Source: Atrichornis clamosus
Lineage: Eukaryota > Chordata > Aves > Passeriformes > Menuridae
DNA length: 64,000 nucleotides
Assembly (NCBI GenBank): GCA_013400975.1
Contig: WBMZ01006337.1
Location: 124,001 to 188,000, forward strand
Reading direction: 5' to 3'
Shown here: positions 22,991-36,803 of the stretch, one piece after another
Numbering within the stretch: the first letter of the stretch is position 1
How the letters are laid out: the number at the start of each line of letters is the position of its first letter
The notes under the pieces: generated by a model
Told to the model about the DNA's origin: nothing
Database searches by the model: none
The model's input: only the letters and a program-made list of their open reading frames with translations
Made by a program: the position numbers and the translations under genes

Positions 22991-25639
22991 GATGCATCCC
23001 ACTACACTCTGTTAAGAATTTTAATACAGGGATTTTATAACACAGAAATGACTGAGTTCCACAACAATTTGCTTGAATATTCACTATAAAGAAAAAAAAA
23101 AAAAAAGAAAGGAGAAAATATTCAGACAGAAGAAAGGATACAAATTCCAGGTTGGCTCTCATTGGTTCTTGATTGAATTTTCTTTAAGTGAAAATCAATG
23201 ATTTTACTGCCTTTTTAAGGTGTATTCTTGAAAATAGGAACCCAAAGTTTTACCAAAATTAAAGAGCACTCATTAACACTCACACTAATATCTTACGGCT
23301 AAATAAAAAACACTCACTGCTAAACAGTAAGCACCTGCTTAATTATAAGGAATATACATTTTGCTGCTGTATGTTTATATGTTACTTAAGTGATCAGTTA
23401 ACAGGTGACTGATAGTGATATATCAAATATACTTCATGGGTATTTCCGATGTTGACCAGTAACACACATCTTCAGAGAGCAGATAGCTCCTCCTTATAGT
23501 TCATTTTGCTCAATTCTTTTAATTTTCTCCTACTTTCAGTGTTTTAATGAGCTATTTGTTCATGTATCCTTGTTCAAACAAAAACCCATTGACCACATTT
23601 ATGCTTTTAAAATAATCAGTGCTAAGTTCCCTCACACACAGTCTATGAGCCCAGACAATTACTTCAGTGACTGCTATTTTGGCTTGTGCTGACGCGTACC
23701 AATTAACTGCACAAAACCACCCAAGTTCTCAATGCTAAAAGATGTGACTTTGAGTTCAATAGGTCACAAAGCACAAAATCAATTAAAAAAACAGAAGGCT
23801 GAAAACAAAGGTGGTAACTGATGGAATCCCCACAATGATTGAGAAGAGAGAGACTAAGAGAGATTGTGACTGAGCTTTTCATCCCATCACACACAGATTT
23901 CTGCCCTAAGATAAAGTGCCAGCTGCAGTTTGTCATAGGAGCAGGGCTCCCCAAGCAATCCAGCTGTGGTACATGAGTTATTGGCTTATTTGAAAAAAAC
24001 CACGACATTTTGATTGCATAGCACTGTGGAATAATTTAAGAAGAACTCATAATCTGCCCAGCATAGAGGATAGGGGATCCTTTTCTGCCTTTCTGCTCTG
24101 TGCCCTGCCTCTACAACTTTAATACTTCATTCCTGTTGCTTGTGAAGCACAAAAGAGTCAGTCGGGCTGCAGAGGAGTGTAAATTTTTGCAGTGGCTTTC
24201 AAATGTGTCTGAGTACCCAACAGAGAGTATATTAAGGAGATTATTCAATTATTGCATAAATTGGAGTCATCTTTTGCAGCCTACTGTGATCATAGAAACT
24301 CCATTCCTTAAATCTTAAAAAAAAAAAAAAAGATTTTATTTGTAAGTATAATAATAGGGGCAAAATTACTTAAACCCCAGAAAGCTATTTTAAAACCCTT
24401 TGCAAAGTATGTGAATTACAGGTTATTCACAACCTGATTACATTTCTCTACATTGTATAGTAGTTAGCTTTCTTCTGACAGTAAGGGATTTCTAAAAATG
24501 TCCTCTTCTATTTCCAGAGAGGGAGACTGAATTTCTATAATCAGTCTTTTTACTGTGATACTTTTAGTCAGTAAGAAGCTACTGCATATGGACAAATCAA
24601 CTTTAACATGTTTATTTGGAGGGACTCTCAGTAGGGGTTTATAAATACCTTGTCCAGCAGCTCCCTCAGGAGAAGGTACATCAAAACCAAGCTGTGACAT
24701 CAAATTGAGAGATAAATCCACACTGAGGCAGATTTTGGAGCTGCAGAACTCCCTCCCGACAGGGAAGTGATGAGGGGCTGCAAAGTCCAGTCCAGCTCCA
24801 AGTCTTGAAGCTGGGCTGCCAGTTTTGGGGGCAAACAAAGGAATTTCACTGTCCAGAAGTCAGAAGTAGATGCCCTTAAGGCAAAAAAAGGCTGTGGCAG
24901 CCATATTATTGTGGGTGTATGGATGCTTTTCATTCACAGGGTTTATGGAGTTCAGTGACATGAATGACATGAATGGGTGCTTGGGGTTTTGGCTTGGCCT
25001 GTTTATCCTTTCCAAAAGAATACAGAAAGGAGAAAAAGAAGAACAAAACAAAACAAAGAAGCCCCTGGAAGATTAAGTGCTGCTTTAGTTCAGGTTAGTC
25101 CTTCACTAACATTTTTGTCCAAGGATACAGAGACCATGATTTTATTAAATGCGGCTACTAATTTCCAGAGGCTGATTAATGACTTGTTCTTTTGTAAGGT
25201 CTTATTTTAAAGGAAACATGCAGCAAATCTTAAACCCTCTTTCAGTGAAGGTATTAAGCAAATGCTTATCTATTTCACTGTACCAGAAGCAGAGCTGGAC
25301 AACTGCTATATGTAAATTAAAACCCAGATAGAAATTCAAGAATGAGGCCAAAACGAGCACAAAAGCTTTTCCTAATAGGATTTTTTAAAGGAACTCCTAT
25401 TTTAAAAGAAGAGGTACAAAATTATAACTAACAGACAATAATTTCATTTCAGAAAAAAACCTGCAGTCTAAACTTACCTTTAAAGGCAGCTAAGGCTAAT
25501 CACAATCTTACTGTTAATTCAGTATTGACTCTGATTTCTCAAATTGCTGATTTCCCCACTGCCTGAAGAGGTTTGGCACTACATTGCACCCTACTTTATA
25601 CGGTGACCAAGCAAGACCCCCATGACCCTAAGCACACAC
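22991..25639. other. AT-rich non-coding stretch
   Basis: No gene recognised. A poly-A run lies at about 23090-23107 and another at about 24317-24332. A 9-bp tandem (GACATGAAT twice) lies at 24957-24974. Frames of 100-124 codons at 23703-24008 and 24464-24838 (minus) have no family signature. Confidence 0.5.
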
Positions 25640-26100
25640 TGGCCCACTCTGGTGAGACCTACTGGCAGTGCTGCATCCAGCCCTGAGGCCCTCAACATAA
25701 GCAGGATGTGGCCTTGCTGGAGCGAGTCCAGAGGAGGCCACAAAGATGCTCAGAAGGCTGAAGCACCTCTCCTGTGAAGACAGAGAGCTGGGGCTGCTTA
25801 GCCTGGAGAAGAGAAGGCTCCAGGGAGGCCTTATAGCTCCTTCCAGTACCTAAGGGGGTCTACAAGAGAGATGGGGACAAACTTTTTTAGTAGGACCTGT
25901 TGCAGGGGGAGTGGCTTTAAACTGACACAGAGAAGATTTAAATTAGATATTAGGAAGGAATTCTTTACTGTGAGGGTGGCAAAGCACTGGAACAGGTTGC
26001 TCAGAGAAGATGTGGCTGCCCCACCCCTGTCAAGGCCAGGTTGGATGGGACTCCGAGCAACCTGGTCTAGTGGAAGGTGGCCCTGCCCATGTCAGCTGGT
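25640..26100 (+). mobile_element. CR1 LINE fragment (ORF2 C-terminus and 3' UTR)
   Basis: It starts in the coding region ('ctggtgagacct', 'gcagtgctgcatccag', 'gagtccagaggaggccac'). It passes 'cttagcctggagaagagaag' and reaches the 3' portion ('caaagcactggaacaggttg', 'gagcaacctggtctagtgga'). The translation still shows the ORF2 C-terminal signature FFTVRVAKHWNRL within 25871-26191, interrupted upstream. CR1 ORF2 encodes endonuclease plus reverse transcriptase; only the end remains. The terminal ATTCTATGATTCT tail is absent. Confidence 0.93.
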
Positions 26101-29100
26101 AACTACCAACCTCTTAAATACAGTTTACCTGAGGAGAAGACACATTTCAGTCAGCTTTTTGAATGGTATCTACAGAGTCCAGCCAAAATAAGTTGAGCAA
26201 CGAAAACGTGAAGAAGAAATCTGTGCCACAGGGGAGTGAAGAAGGACAGTAGGTAGTGTTGAAGTAAGAGACTGCCTAGTACTCGTATTTCAACCTGACA
26301 GGAATGATTTTTAAGTAGGACTAATCAGTTAAACTATCAATTAAAGATGAGGCTTGACTACATTCACTAATGAGAAAAAGCAAGGCATTATTATGAGTTG
26401 CCAGTATATTACTATTTATTTTCTATGCAAAAGAAATTTGACACATTTCTCCAAACAGCACAAGAGGGAACAAAGGAGAAACAGACTTTATGGGACTGAA
26501 CAAGAGGTAGAAAAAGGTACTGTTGGCTGGCAGCCACTTGCATGTCTCATTATGTGCTCATTATTATTTCTAAAAGATACTTTATTTTGCACTTTGAGAA
26601 GATTTCTCACTATTCACTACTGCAAACTTCTTGAGGGAAAGAACCACACAACCCAACAATAAATGCTGCATGATTTTTCTCATCAAATCAATCTGTTATG
26701 GGGGGTTGAAGTCAGGTTAACCACCACTCCTACTTGATCTTCTCTGAGCTAAATTATGCATGAACAGTGAAGGCACAGGAGAAAGCATCACTACGATGCT
26801 CACAGAACTACTCTTTGTAATGAATTCATTGATGTGAGAGGAAAAATACATTATCAGAGGAGGAGGCAGGGAATGGCACAGACAGTGTCTGACAAGTTGA
26901 ACTCTAAGTAATAGAAGACCTTAACTCTGTTTTAATTTTATAGATCTAGACTCTTAATATTTTCTTGTAATTAAAAGTGATTTCTGAGACAAAATAGTTA
27001 GATTTACATCAGACTCTCTATCACATTTTTCATCAAATCCACTAGAAATAGTTGTCTAAAACAAGGAGAGCTAGTCAAAACAATTATGTGACTACCTGCC
27101 TTCTCTATTTTCCAAAACCTAGTACAGTCATATGATATTGGATTTCTCCTATTAATAGTTGTGTCTTTATTTTTTTTCAGGTAAAAATTACTTAATAGAA
27201 ATAATTGATGTTAAGATCTTTGAAAAGAACCAAAGAAACTCAAGGCTTTACCATGAGGTGATTGTTCTTCACCAGGACCCTACCAGATTCCATTGAAATG
27301 TAATATTACTTTTGATACTGTCTAAAAAAGTCAGTATTTACCAGCTAGACAATTAAAAAGAACCCCAAGACAATATACTACCTCTACCAGCTGAGAATTG
27401 TACTCCTATATTAAATTATGAATAATTCCCATCCATTTGGGATTAACTCTGAAAGAAATTCCAGAGGGGACCAGCCCGGAGGGCCAGAAATAAAAGGGAA
27501 CTCTTAAGCAGGCAGAGCAGAAGCTCAGTTGAATTATCAGAGTCCTTCTTTGCTGAGTGTACCTTAAACACCTGCCTCTGATGTTGGCCCCAGGATGGTC
27601 ACAATGTGTAAAGGCATCTGGCAAGGTGGCATTGTACAAAAGATGTATCACTGTGATCAAAGTGCGTGCTTTAAAAAGGCGTGATTTAAAATTACATAAA
27701 TAATGATATTATGATAGACAATAAAATACTAAATAAGATTTTTAGGTGAGGAAGACAGGAAATATTAGCTAAATCTGTCATGTATGAGTTATATAGTAAC
27801 ATAAAAATGTAAAGCCTTTTCAAGACACAAAAGGTGTAGAAAAGAGAGAGGAAAGGGAGTGAAATTTGACACAGTAATTGTAAATTGTAAAACTGTGAGA
27901 GGAAATCAGAATCCAGTACTTTAATTATCCTTTACAACTCTATCTAGACTTAAGAGCAATTCTTTTTTTCTTGAAATATTTTCCATGGACTTATTAAAAG
28001 GCAACATTGGCCATGGAATACAAAACTTATCCTGGAAGTTGATCATGATAAAGCTTCAGCCCTTCCCTGCCTCATAGCCTCCACAAATCCCTACACCTCT
28101 GGCTCCAGATCCCTTTTTCCTTGCCATGTGCACAACAAGATCTTCAGACACACTGTGCTGAAGAGCCATTATGAACACAAGATCAGACACCAATCTCAGC
28201 TTCTTTTTCTAGGTGCTGCCATAAGTGTTAAACCCAAAAGCCACTGAAAAAAGGAATATTCTTTTCACCTTTTGTTCGGCAGCATTCTGAGGCTTTGCAG
28301 GTAAGATTTGAGACTCAAAAAAAGCAAACTAGTCTGGTAAAGTCTTCTAGTTTTTGATCTTTGGTAATATTAGCTATACATTTTATTAGAATAATGAATT
28401 ATATACACCTATCAGTTTGTATTTATTTTCATGAGGATTTTTTAAAAATGACTAATGACAAAGTAGGATTAATTTAAAACATTAACCTTTTAAAAATGCT
28501 GGCCTCCTATAGAAAAAAATCCAACCTGCATATGATGTGTTACACATGCTTCACGGTGTTATGTCTTACTATGCAAAAAGATACATCCCAGAAAAAAACA
28601 GAAGAAGCTAGATAAAAATGTAACCTGAATATTTTCTCTGATGAAACTCACAAGTTATTCGCTAGAAATCAGAAGCCAGACTTAGTGGCAAGCTCCTGAA
28701 AACTTGCACAGCTCTGATAAGAAAGGACATCTTTCATAAATATTCATTAAAAATTACCTTTTCTGGATCATGAATTTTTCAAGCAGACACTGGTTTGACC
28801 TCTGCAATGAACAAAACCCACCCCATAGCAGAATGTCTCTGTTTTCTGACCCAAAAAAAACCCGACCAAAAAAAACCCCTGGTTTTTCTCATTGAGCATC
28901 TACTTTGTACACTACATGAGCCCCTGGGTCAATTAGCTTTGCAATCCAAGCATCCAAGCATTAATATTGAATTCAAATTACAGTCTTTAAATTCCAAAGT
29001 GTTACCTTCTTATTTTCTTGAAAAATTGATTGTGAGGCAAGACAGTAATTTGCATTTTAAACAATTTTCTAATCTAGCATCACCATTCCTCACACATCTT

Positions 29101-30480
29101 TCAGTTCAAACGAGACAGTTGTAATTGGTAATCTTAAAGCACTTCATTGACATCTCCTGAGCTAGGAAGACTGGGATATGTTTGTAAGTCTTCTCAAGCT
29201 GCTTTTTCCTGCTACCTGTCTGGGAACTGGGGATTCCCTTTGCGTAGGTGTTACCACACCAGGTAAAACATGCAGATTATTCAGTGCCATCACTGGCTGG
29301 CAAAGAGAGGTGTGAATGGGTGCTGGGACAGCTGAACTCACGTGTGCTGTGCTGAAGAACTCCTGACCGGGTGTGTTCTCTCCCTCAGGACTATTTCACA
29401 GGGACAGATCAATTTAATTGTTGATAAAGACTAGCGGCACCCATTTTAAACAACCTTAATTTTAAACCATCATAATAGTGCTGGCAGCTTCAGCTTTCTG
29501 CTGTTCACCTTTACCCTAACACCTTCTTGATGCACAGGTAAAAACACCATCAGCCAATGCAGGCAGAAGCAATGGGCTTTATAGCTCTGCTCCATACATA
29601 AAGTGGCTCAGAAGCAGAGAACTATCCCATGAAAATGTATTTCAACTTTGCTGCTTGAAAAAAGAGAGAAACATCATACTTTGTGCATCTTGCTGTTTAA
29701 GCATCATCAAAATTTCTTCTTAGAATCTCATTACTTTAGGGTTACTTGAACACTATGAATGGAAATGAAATATTTCCTTGTATGATTTCTCCAAGTCACA
29801 GGAATCTGAATAGGAGACATGTTAAGCAGAATATAAGAGACACTTTCTCTTCAGATGCTGTATTCAGTTCCTCCTTTCCCCTAGCTTCAGTGCAGGCAAA
29901 CCTTATGAACATAGATCCAAATGTAATAGAACCGTAGCTAACAGGGAAAAAACTGGGAGGCTGGAAACTTTAAATTTTGGTATGCTTTTAAAAAATTCTG
30001 CTTACCACGCTGTTCTCAAACACAATAATTCACTTAAGCAAAACTGCATGATTTATTGCTTATGATGAACATAAAATCCTTCCAGTGCACAAACTTACTG
30101 GGACACACCAGCAGGGTTTAAGCTGTGTTTTCATAGAACTTCAGCAACAAAAAAATTATGTGGGGAGAGGTTGAAATGCATCTATCTCCAGTAGCACGGT
30201 AGGACCAGACATAAGGCTGCATCAGCACACTACAACCCAGGCACAGTAATAGCTACATGCTAGCAAATGATTGAAAAATGTTCAGCATGAGAGAGGACTT
30301 TTAGAAACTTTAATTTTCTTACTTAACTCTTTGTTTTTACATGCATTTCTTTAGTTTGTCCATGACAGGAAAAAAAAAAAATGTGCACTTTGAATGCCGA
30401 AGCAGACTGTCTGGTTTGGGATAGAAGACAGAAACGTGTCAGGGACTTTTATTACATTTTACATCTCACTGCTTATGTGC
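26101..30480. other. AT-rich non-coding stretch with splice-like signals
   Basis: No gene or large repeat recognised. On the plus strand, 27161-27186 has a pyrimidine-rich acceptor immediately followed by a donor (TTTTTTTTCAG|GTAAAA). An 18-nt segment at 28283-28300 lies between a good acceptor and CAG|GTAAGA. A short repeat of CCAAAAAAAACCC occurs near 28851-28880. No reading frame is convincing. Confidence 0.45.
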
Positions 30481-30503
30481 AGAGAGAGAGGGAGAGAGAG
30501 GGG
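30481..30503. repeat. Short (GA)n tract
   Basis: Purine tract of AG dinucleotides interrupted by GG, about 23 bp long. Confidence 0.85.
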
Positions 30504-33500
30504 AAATGAAGCAACCCAGTTGCCAGAGATTCAAGATGTGGCAAATAATATATGCTCTCCCTTTCAAAGGCAAGGTGCATATGCACGTATAGGCTATTCA
30601 TCGTGAACAACAGAATTGCTATTTGCCTATTTCAAATGGAATCCAAATGTGCCAAGCACAGCAAGAATACTGAGAGCAAAGAGTGCTTAATATTCTAGCC
30701 CAGCTCACTGAAAAAAGCACTGAATTGACAGAGCAGTGTTCTGTAGAGCAACATGATGTGTCTGCTTTAAATGGAGAATAATGGATTTAAGTTTAGTGCA
30801 GAACTAAAGGGCTCAATTACTATTCATGAATTCTGAAATGTTCTACTACAGAAACTCCTTTTGCATGAAATGTTCATCAGAATCAATGTGTGGAACTACA
30901 AAAAGTAAACCTTGCCCCCTCACACAATACAGTACTTACCTAGATTTGTGCATTTATAAAGAGCATTGCTGTGGCATTTATTTAAAGCCACCTAGACTAC
31001 AGAATAAACTATTTTAAATGTGCTTCATAGGGTTGTTGTAGGGAAAGCTGCTCTAGTGGTGCCACATTTTGCTGCTTTTAGACAACTACGTCACCATTTG
31101 CCTACCCTAAGATGGGACCAATGCTTCAGGAAAACTGTTTTCATGAGGTCTCAAGGGAGCCTTTTGGGCAGCAACGTTAGAAGGCCAGCTTGCAAGCCTT
31201 TTGAAGGTTTCAGTAACACAGCTGGATTTTTGTTAGAAATTGCATTAACACCAGGAGTTCCAGAATTTTTTTTTGTTCTTTCTCTAAATATTCAAAAGTG
31301 CAGTCCTCATTCAGCACAAAGTCAGAACCAGCACTTACATGCTGTACAATTCAGCATTTCACTTGAAATATAGCATTTATCCCACAATTCAAAAGCCTCA
31401 TCAGCTCCTGCAGGTTTAGTCTGTAAAATTTTTGTGCAATATGGGGTTTGATCAGTTGCTAAAATGCAGTCAGAGGATTGTCTTCTCTCTTGTATTGCAT
31501 ATACAGGCATGGATTGAGGTCTCATGGAATTATTCTTTAAATCTAAGCACATGATTATTCTGATATGGCTGCCCTTTGCAGTTTGCAGTACTCATTTGAA
31601 TTAGGACTAATCACAAAGCAAAATTTTACTCAGAATGAGAAAAAAGTAGTGCAAGATGTCTTTAATAAAAGAAGTTGCTGGTATATCCCTTCTAATTATG
31701 CTCACACAATAATCTTCCTTAAAAATTAATCTCTCTTGTATTTCTTTGTAACTTAGGGCCAAATTAATCATCTCTCTCCTTGGAAAACATCTGCCATTCA
31801 ATATCTATTAGCATATAAAGGATGACAATTCTTCACACATTTGTGTGCCCTGCATTATAATTGAGATTAGCTCAGGATTTTTTGTTTGTTTTTTTTTTCC
31901 CCAAAACACTATCTTTTTAAGAGTAGGAAGTTTTGCTTTCTGAATGTAGAGATGACTGTCAGTCCTGAAGGGCTTCCAAGGGCTTTGTGTTAACAAGCTC
32001 CTGCTCTTTGCGTATTCCATCCCTCAAAGTAGCACATGTATAATTTCCTCATCATTGTGTGCCATCTGGAGTATGCTGCTCGAACTGCAGGTTGAAAATA
32101 AGGTCTGAGGAGCATTTTCATTGCTTGTATTTGGAAATATTACCTATTTCAAGGTCTTTTTCTCACAGAACATGTCTGAAGTTTGGTTAGGACTTTGCCA
32201 GCGTTTGCATTACATCAGGAACTTCATTTTGGAAATCAGCTTTTTTTTCTCTGGTCTGATGTCCTTTTCCTTCAGTGATCTAGAATGCAGGAGAGATAAA
32301 AACCACATCTGATGCCTACCCCTGAATTTTTGTGATGCCTTAACTAAGTCGCACAAGCTATGAACTGGCAATGACTGAAGACTTACACTTCCAGAATTAC
32401 ACTGAAGAATTAAAGGGAGAGTGAAGTAAAAGAAATTGCAATAAACTGATGACAGTCATCCAGGGTCATTTGACAAGGAAACTTGAAAGCTATGTTAGTT
32501 CCCTTTTAAGTTTTAAGTCATGTTCTGATGAAGAAGGCCAAGAGCAGGTCTGAAAAGAGAATTAACTACAGCAGCAGAGATGTCTTTACTAATTGCAAGT
32601 TCATCTGAAGGAAATTTCACAGGAAAAAAGGCTTCCACTGCCAGGGAAATGCCACAGGGAATGAATCCCTGACTCCTTAAACAGCCACAGCCTAAGGCCA
32701 AAGAACAGAAAAAGCAGACGCATGATACACTGTCATCCCTTAACTGGGTTCTATGTTTCCTTGCACTAAAAAGGAGTTATTTTTCTTCTTTTCTTTTCCT
32801 TTCTTCTTTTACACAAAAAAAATCTATGAGTGTCTTAATTTGGTACAAACCCATGTATTTCTAAGGGGTGAAACTGCAATGCATCTGCATTGCTGGCATA
32901 CTAGGCAAGGTTGTGTTGGATCTGGGTACCATTTTATAAGGGTCTCATTGACCCATGGTGTTGGAGCCAAGCTTAGAAATATTGTGAGAGTGTCTTTGTA
33001 GCTGAACTTCCACAAGAATGTGTGACAAAGCAGTTCAACTAAAATTTTAATTTTTAGAGAGGCTAAATTCCAAAATTTCAAAATGCATTCACTGCAGGGA
33101 GTCAGACAAAAGATAGAAAGTCAGATTGGTAAGACTTAGTTACTTCAGTAGCCAAGAAAATGTGGTTTGGAGAAGGCAGCTTTTGCTCTCCACACTGTAG
33201 TACTGAACAGGGACTGCTGTGCTACCTCACTCAAATTCTTTAAGGCATCTTGGTTAAATAGTGACAGAGACTAGATTCAGACAATTTATTTTATGCAGTC
33301 TAATGGCACTGAGCTACAGTTGAGATTACTTTAGGTAGCAAAATTTATCAGGGTTCATCCAATTGAAACAGTATAGATTAACTCTGTTGCCATAGAAACA
33401 TATGATTTTGGCATAGCAAACACCAGAACAGCACAGCTAGCCTGTATTTCACTTCTGCTAAGGACTATCATCTGATTATTCAAGGAATGATTATAATAAA

Positions 33501-34791
33501 ATACATATCATATGCACCTCTTCATAAATTTGAGACTATTAAAACAGACCATTCTTGGAGTAGCCAAAAAGTAGTGCAAAATTACTTTATTTTATTCTAT
33601 GCACACGTCAAAGCACAAAAATTGCAATAATTAAATGCAACTATATTAACTTTCTGTAATATAAGACTTCTGATCATTTTTTCCTGACAGATAATGGTTT
33701 GAATTTATTTGGAGAGCTTTCAGACATCTTCAAGTAAATTTTTAAATGCAAGTCAAGCTTCTTGCAAAAACCATAAAGTTAAATTGCATGTTAAATCATA
33801 TTAGTAGCTCAACCATTTTTCTCTTATGCGTCTTTAAAACTTTGAGCGGTCTTTGAGTTTGCTGTCTTCTGACAAATTAATTTATTGAACATTATTTTTC
33901 TGATAGCTATGTAAAGAGAATTTCCCTACTTAGTCCATCTCTTCACACACAGACAAGATGAACACACAAAAACTGACAGAGGTTTAAACCAGAAGCAACC
34001 TTGTTTTCAAATCAACAATGCAAATATGTTATTAAGTATATGCATAAAGATTAAGCCAGTTCAGTTTTTCACTTTCCAGATGGTCATTTTTGATTGCAAG
34101 AAAGATTTATACAAATATACTTTAGAAAGAACAAGATACTTGTAACTCAGTGAAACTGGATTCTACATTTTAACTCTGAACACCTTCATATTAAAAAGAT
34201 GTTTATTCTAATAAGAAATGCAACTCAGGAACTGCAAAGTTTTGAGAAATCTTCACAGAACTAAATGTATTTTTTCACCCCATATTAGATATCAATTTCT
34301 TCTCCCCTTCTCCCACCAGTATTAAACAGAGATGGAAACTCACAAGTGAGCAGAATTCCACCATCTCTACTTTTGTGTACACAGTATTTTATTACTAGTC
34401 TTATACAGTAGCTCTGGTTGAAAGCTCTATACATTACCTGTATTTCTCATTGCAAGTATAGGAAACATCGGGCAGATAAAATGTTTTAAAATGTGCTACG
34501 CTTTTTAAGCAAGATAATTCATGCTTATAAATCCCCCTGTTCCACCTGAACTCAGTAACTCTTATGGAACATGTATTCTGTTTAATTCTATTGGTATTTG
34601 GGGCCGTTAACCACTGGTAACTGCTCAGTGAAAAAAAAACCCTGAAGGTCTTTAAGATATGTTCTGCCTTAGTAGGAGACTGGAAATGTACATTATTTAG
34701 AAATCTTTTTTAAAAGGTGGTATTTTTAATAGGATTAATTCTCTTTAATCTATAGAAAAATTATTATATTGAACAAGTCTCTTAATATTAC
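30504..34791. other. AT-rich non-coding stretch
   Basis: No gene recognised. The longest frame (31020-31373, plus, 117 codons) has no family signature. A pyrimidine tract lies at 32769-32810. Confidence 0.5.
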
Positions 34792-34816
34792 AGAATGCCC
34801 ATAAAGGGGGCATTCT
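34792..34816. repeat. 9-bp-stem hairpin beside LTR fragment
   Basis: AGAATGCCC (34792-34800) and GGGCATTCT (34808-34816) are exact reverse complements around a 7-nt loop. It lies about 15-30 bp from the start of the LTR fragment, possibly by coincidence. Confidence 0.85.
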
Positions 34817-34834
34817 TTTTATTTTGTGCCCCCA

Positions 34835-35240
34835 GAATCTTTCCAAAATAAGTCGAGATGCTCACCCAGCAGCTCTCATTCACTCTCCTCAACAGGAGAG
34901 TGGGAGAAAATAAGACAGAAAAGATCATGGCGCAAGAGAAACATCTTATCTGTGTCCATTACTCACAAAACAGATTTGACTTTGGGAATATTAATTTACT
35001 TTATTGTCAATTAAAATAAATTTGGGTAGTGAGAAACAAAGACAAAAAATTAAAGTAACACCTTCACACTCTTTCCTAGGCTCAACTTCACTCCACCATT
35101 CCCACTTCTCTGCCTCTCCCAACACAAGCAGAGCAGAGGAAGGGGAATGGGGGCCATGGTCAGTCCATAACAACTCCTCTCTGCTGCTCCTTCTTCCTCA
35201 CACTTTTCCCTTGCTCTGCCATGTGGGCAGCCAACAGCAT
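34835..35240 (-). mobile_element. Partial LTR related to the solo LTR
   Basis: Landmarks match a family like the solo LTR at 12.4 kb, in the same orientation: 'ctcctcaacaggagagtggg', 'actcacaaaacagatttgac', 'attaatttactttattgtca', 'ggctcaacttcactcc', 'gaaggggaatgggg' and 'tctgctgctccttcttcctc'. Only about 400 bp of an expected ~1 kb remain. The part that would hold the U3 promoter is missing and no flanking duplication is visible. AATAAA on the minus strand (plus 35000-35005) sits where the LTR polyadenylation signal should be. Confidence 0.8.
35000..35005 (-). promoter_or_regulatory. Polyadenylation signal of the LTR fragment
   Basis: AATAAA on the minus strand inside the AT-rich block typical of this LTR type. 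It is inferred from its position within the element. The solo LTR copy at 12.4 kb lacks a clean match here. Confidence 0.4.
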
Positions 35241-36654
35241 TTTTTAACCATCCACTTTTTGGACGCATTCAAGATGTATTAAAAATACAGACTGAAGTTT
35301 GATCAATTTCAGATTCAGAATTAATTTGGTGGTAGACAAATTTCAGAGCAGACCTGCCAGAACTCACACATATGCTTCTGCAGAACCATGCTCTGCCTTC
35401 ACATATCTTACCCGTCTCACAGTTGTCTGCCATCTAGGTATGTTGCATTTTCCAATTCAGTGAGGCATCTTTTAAACTGGATCAAACTAAGTTCCTTGGG
35501 ATCATTCATGTGCCATTATCTTCAAACATGACACCTCTTAAATCCAGGAAGCCAACCCAGCTATTTTGTATTTCAGAATTTGACAAAACCCAACCAACCA
35601 AACAAAGAGCTATTGTATTCTAATGACAGGACAAAATGAATTACTTTGATACAGAAAAGTGTTTCACCAAAAATTAAGAAAGGACTGTTTAAAAAACAAA
35701 CAAGCAAAGCAGACACCTACAAAGTGGATCATATCACCATTTAACTATTGAAAATATGAGAAGTTAAGTGATTTGTACTTACAAAATATTATACCCTTGC
35801 AGACAGTTCAGTAGTTCACCATAGGCATTGCTCTTGAGTTTGCTTTTCACTCTGCTTTGAAGAGATAAGATCTGTTACACATCAGTAAAAACAATTACTT
35901 TTTTCTAAGGGCTATTATTTTGCATCTGATTCCCCATGGCAGCATTTTGTCCCCAGAGCAGATGCACAGTGGGGCATCTCCCAGCCTGATGGTTTCCTAA
36001 ACCAGTCTCACTGGCAAAGGGACAACTGACAGGTAAAACACGGCTGCAGTGGGAAACTGAGACATGGGAGACAATTAGCAAGGCTTCAGACATGTCATGT
36101 CCAGATTTTCCTTCCAACCTGAATCTTCCTGCATTTTTTGTGAAGATTTTCCCTGGCAGAACAACTCCACTAGTCAGAGGCATCAACACCTATCCAGGCA
36201 GCTCTGAAGGTAACCTGTTCCAGAAAATGTCCAGGCTCTGCCTAAATATGAAGATGTCCCTTATACCGCTGCTGGTACCATCATCCAAATAATGAAGAGA
36301 GATTTTTGAAGGTGGTTCTGCTTCATTCTGCTGTTCCTTTTAATACACAGGACATGTTATCACCAAAACTGCTGTGGTCGACTTCAGTAGGCCTAAAAAA
36401 CCTTGTGTTAAAATTATCCCTTTTTGCCACTCACTTTCTCCGTATGCACTCACATATTTTACCACCACAACCTGTGAGTCTGATTATCTAAAAGCTGATG
36501 TAATTATGTTTGGTTTTTAACAGACATACAGGCACATGTGACCATCAGCCTCATGCTCTCGCGCTGTCACTTACCATAATCAGAGAAAGTTCAGTGTGTA
36601 AATTTTCTGAGTGTTATATGTAGGAATAAAATTACTTCTCAGAGTTTCCCAACC
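35241..36654. other. Non-coding stretch, nothing firm
   Basis: No gene recognised. A faint CR1-like phrase (cctgttccag...) near 36205 is too short to call. Confidence 0.5.
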
Positions 36655-36803
36655 CCTTCTCCACAGCCAGTGAACTGAGATATTGAAAAGCTGCCTGGAC
36701 ACAGTCCTGGGTATCTGGTTCTAGGAGGCTCTGCTTGAGCAGGATGGGTTGGACCAGATGAACTTCAGAGGTCTCATCCTTCTGAATTCTCTAATTCTGT
36801 GAA
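36655..36803 (+). mobile_element. CR1 3'-end fragment
   Basis: 'gagatattgaaaagctgcc', 'ggacacagtcctgggta', 'ctctgcttgagcaggatggg', 'ttggaccagatgaacttcag' and 'aattctctaattctgtga' follow the CR1 3' UTR and tail closely. About 150 bp remain. Confidence 0.9.

Noticed and set aside
25871..26191. 106-codon plus-strand frame
   Set aside because: CR1 ORF2 C-terminus remnant, not a host gene.
36190..36270. CR1-like phrase 'cctgttccag'
   Set aside because: Too short, and the surrounding sequence does not follow CR1.
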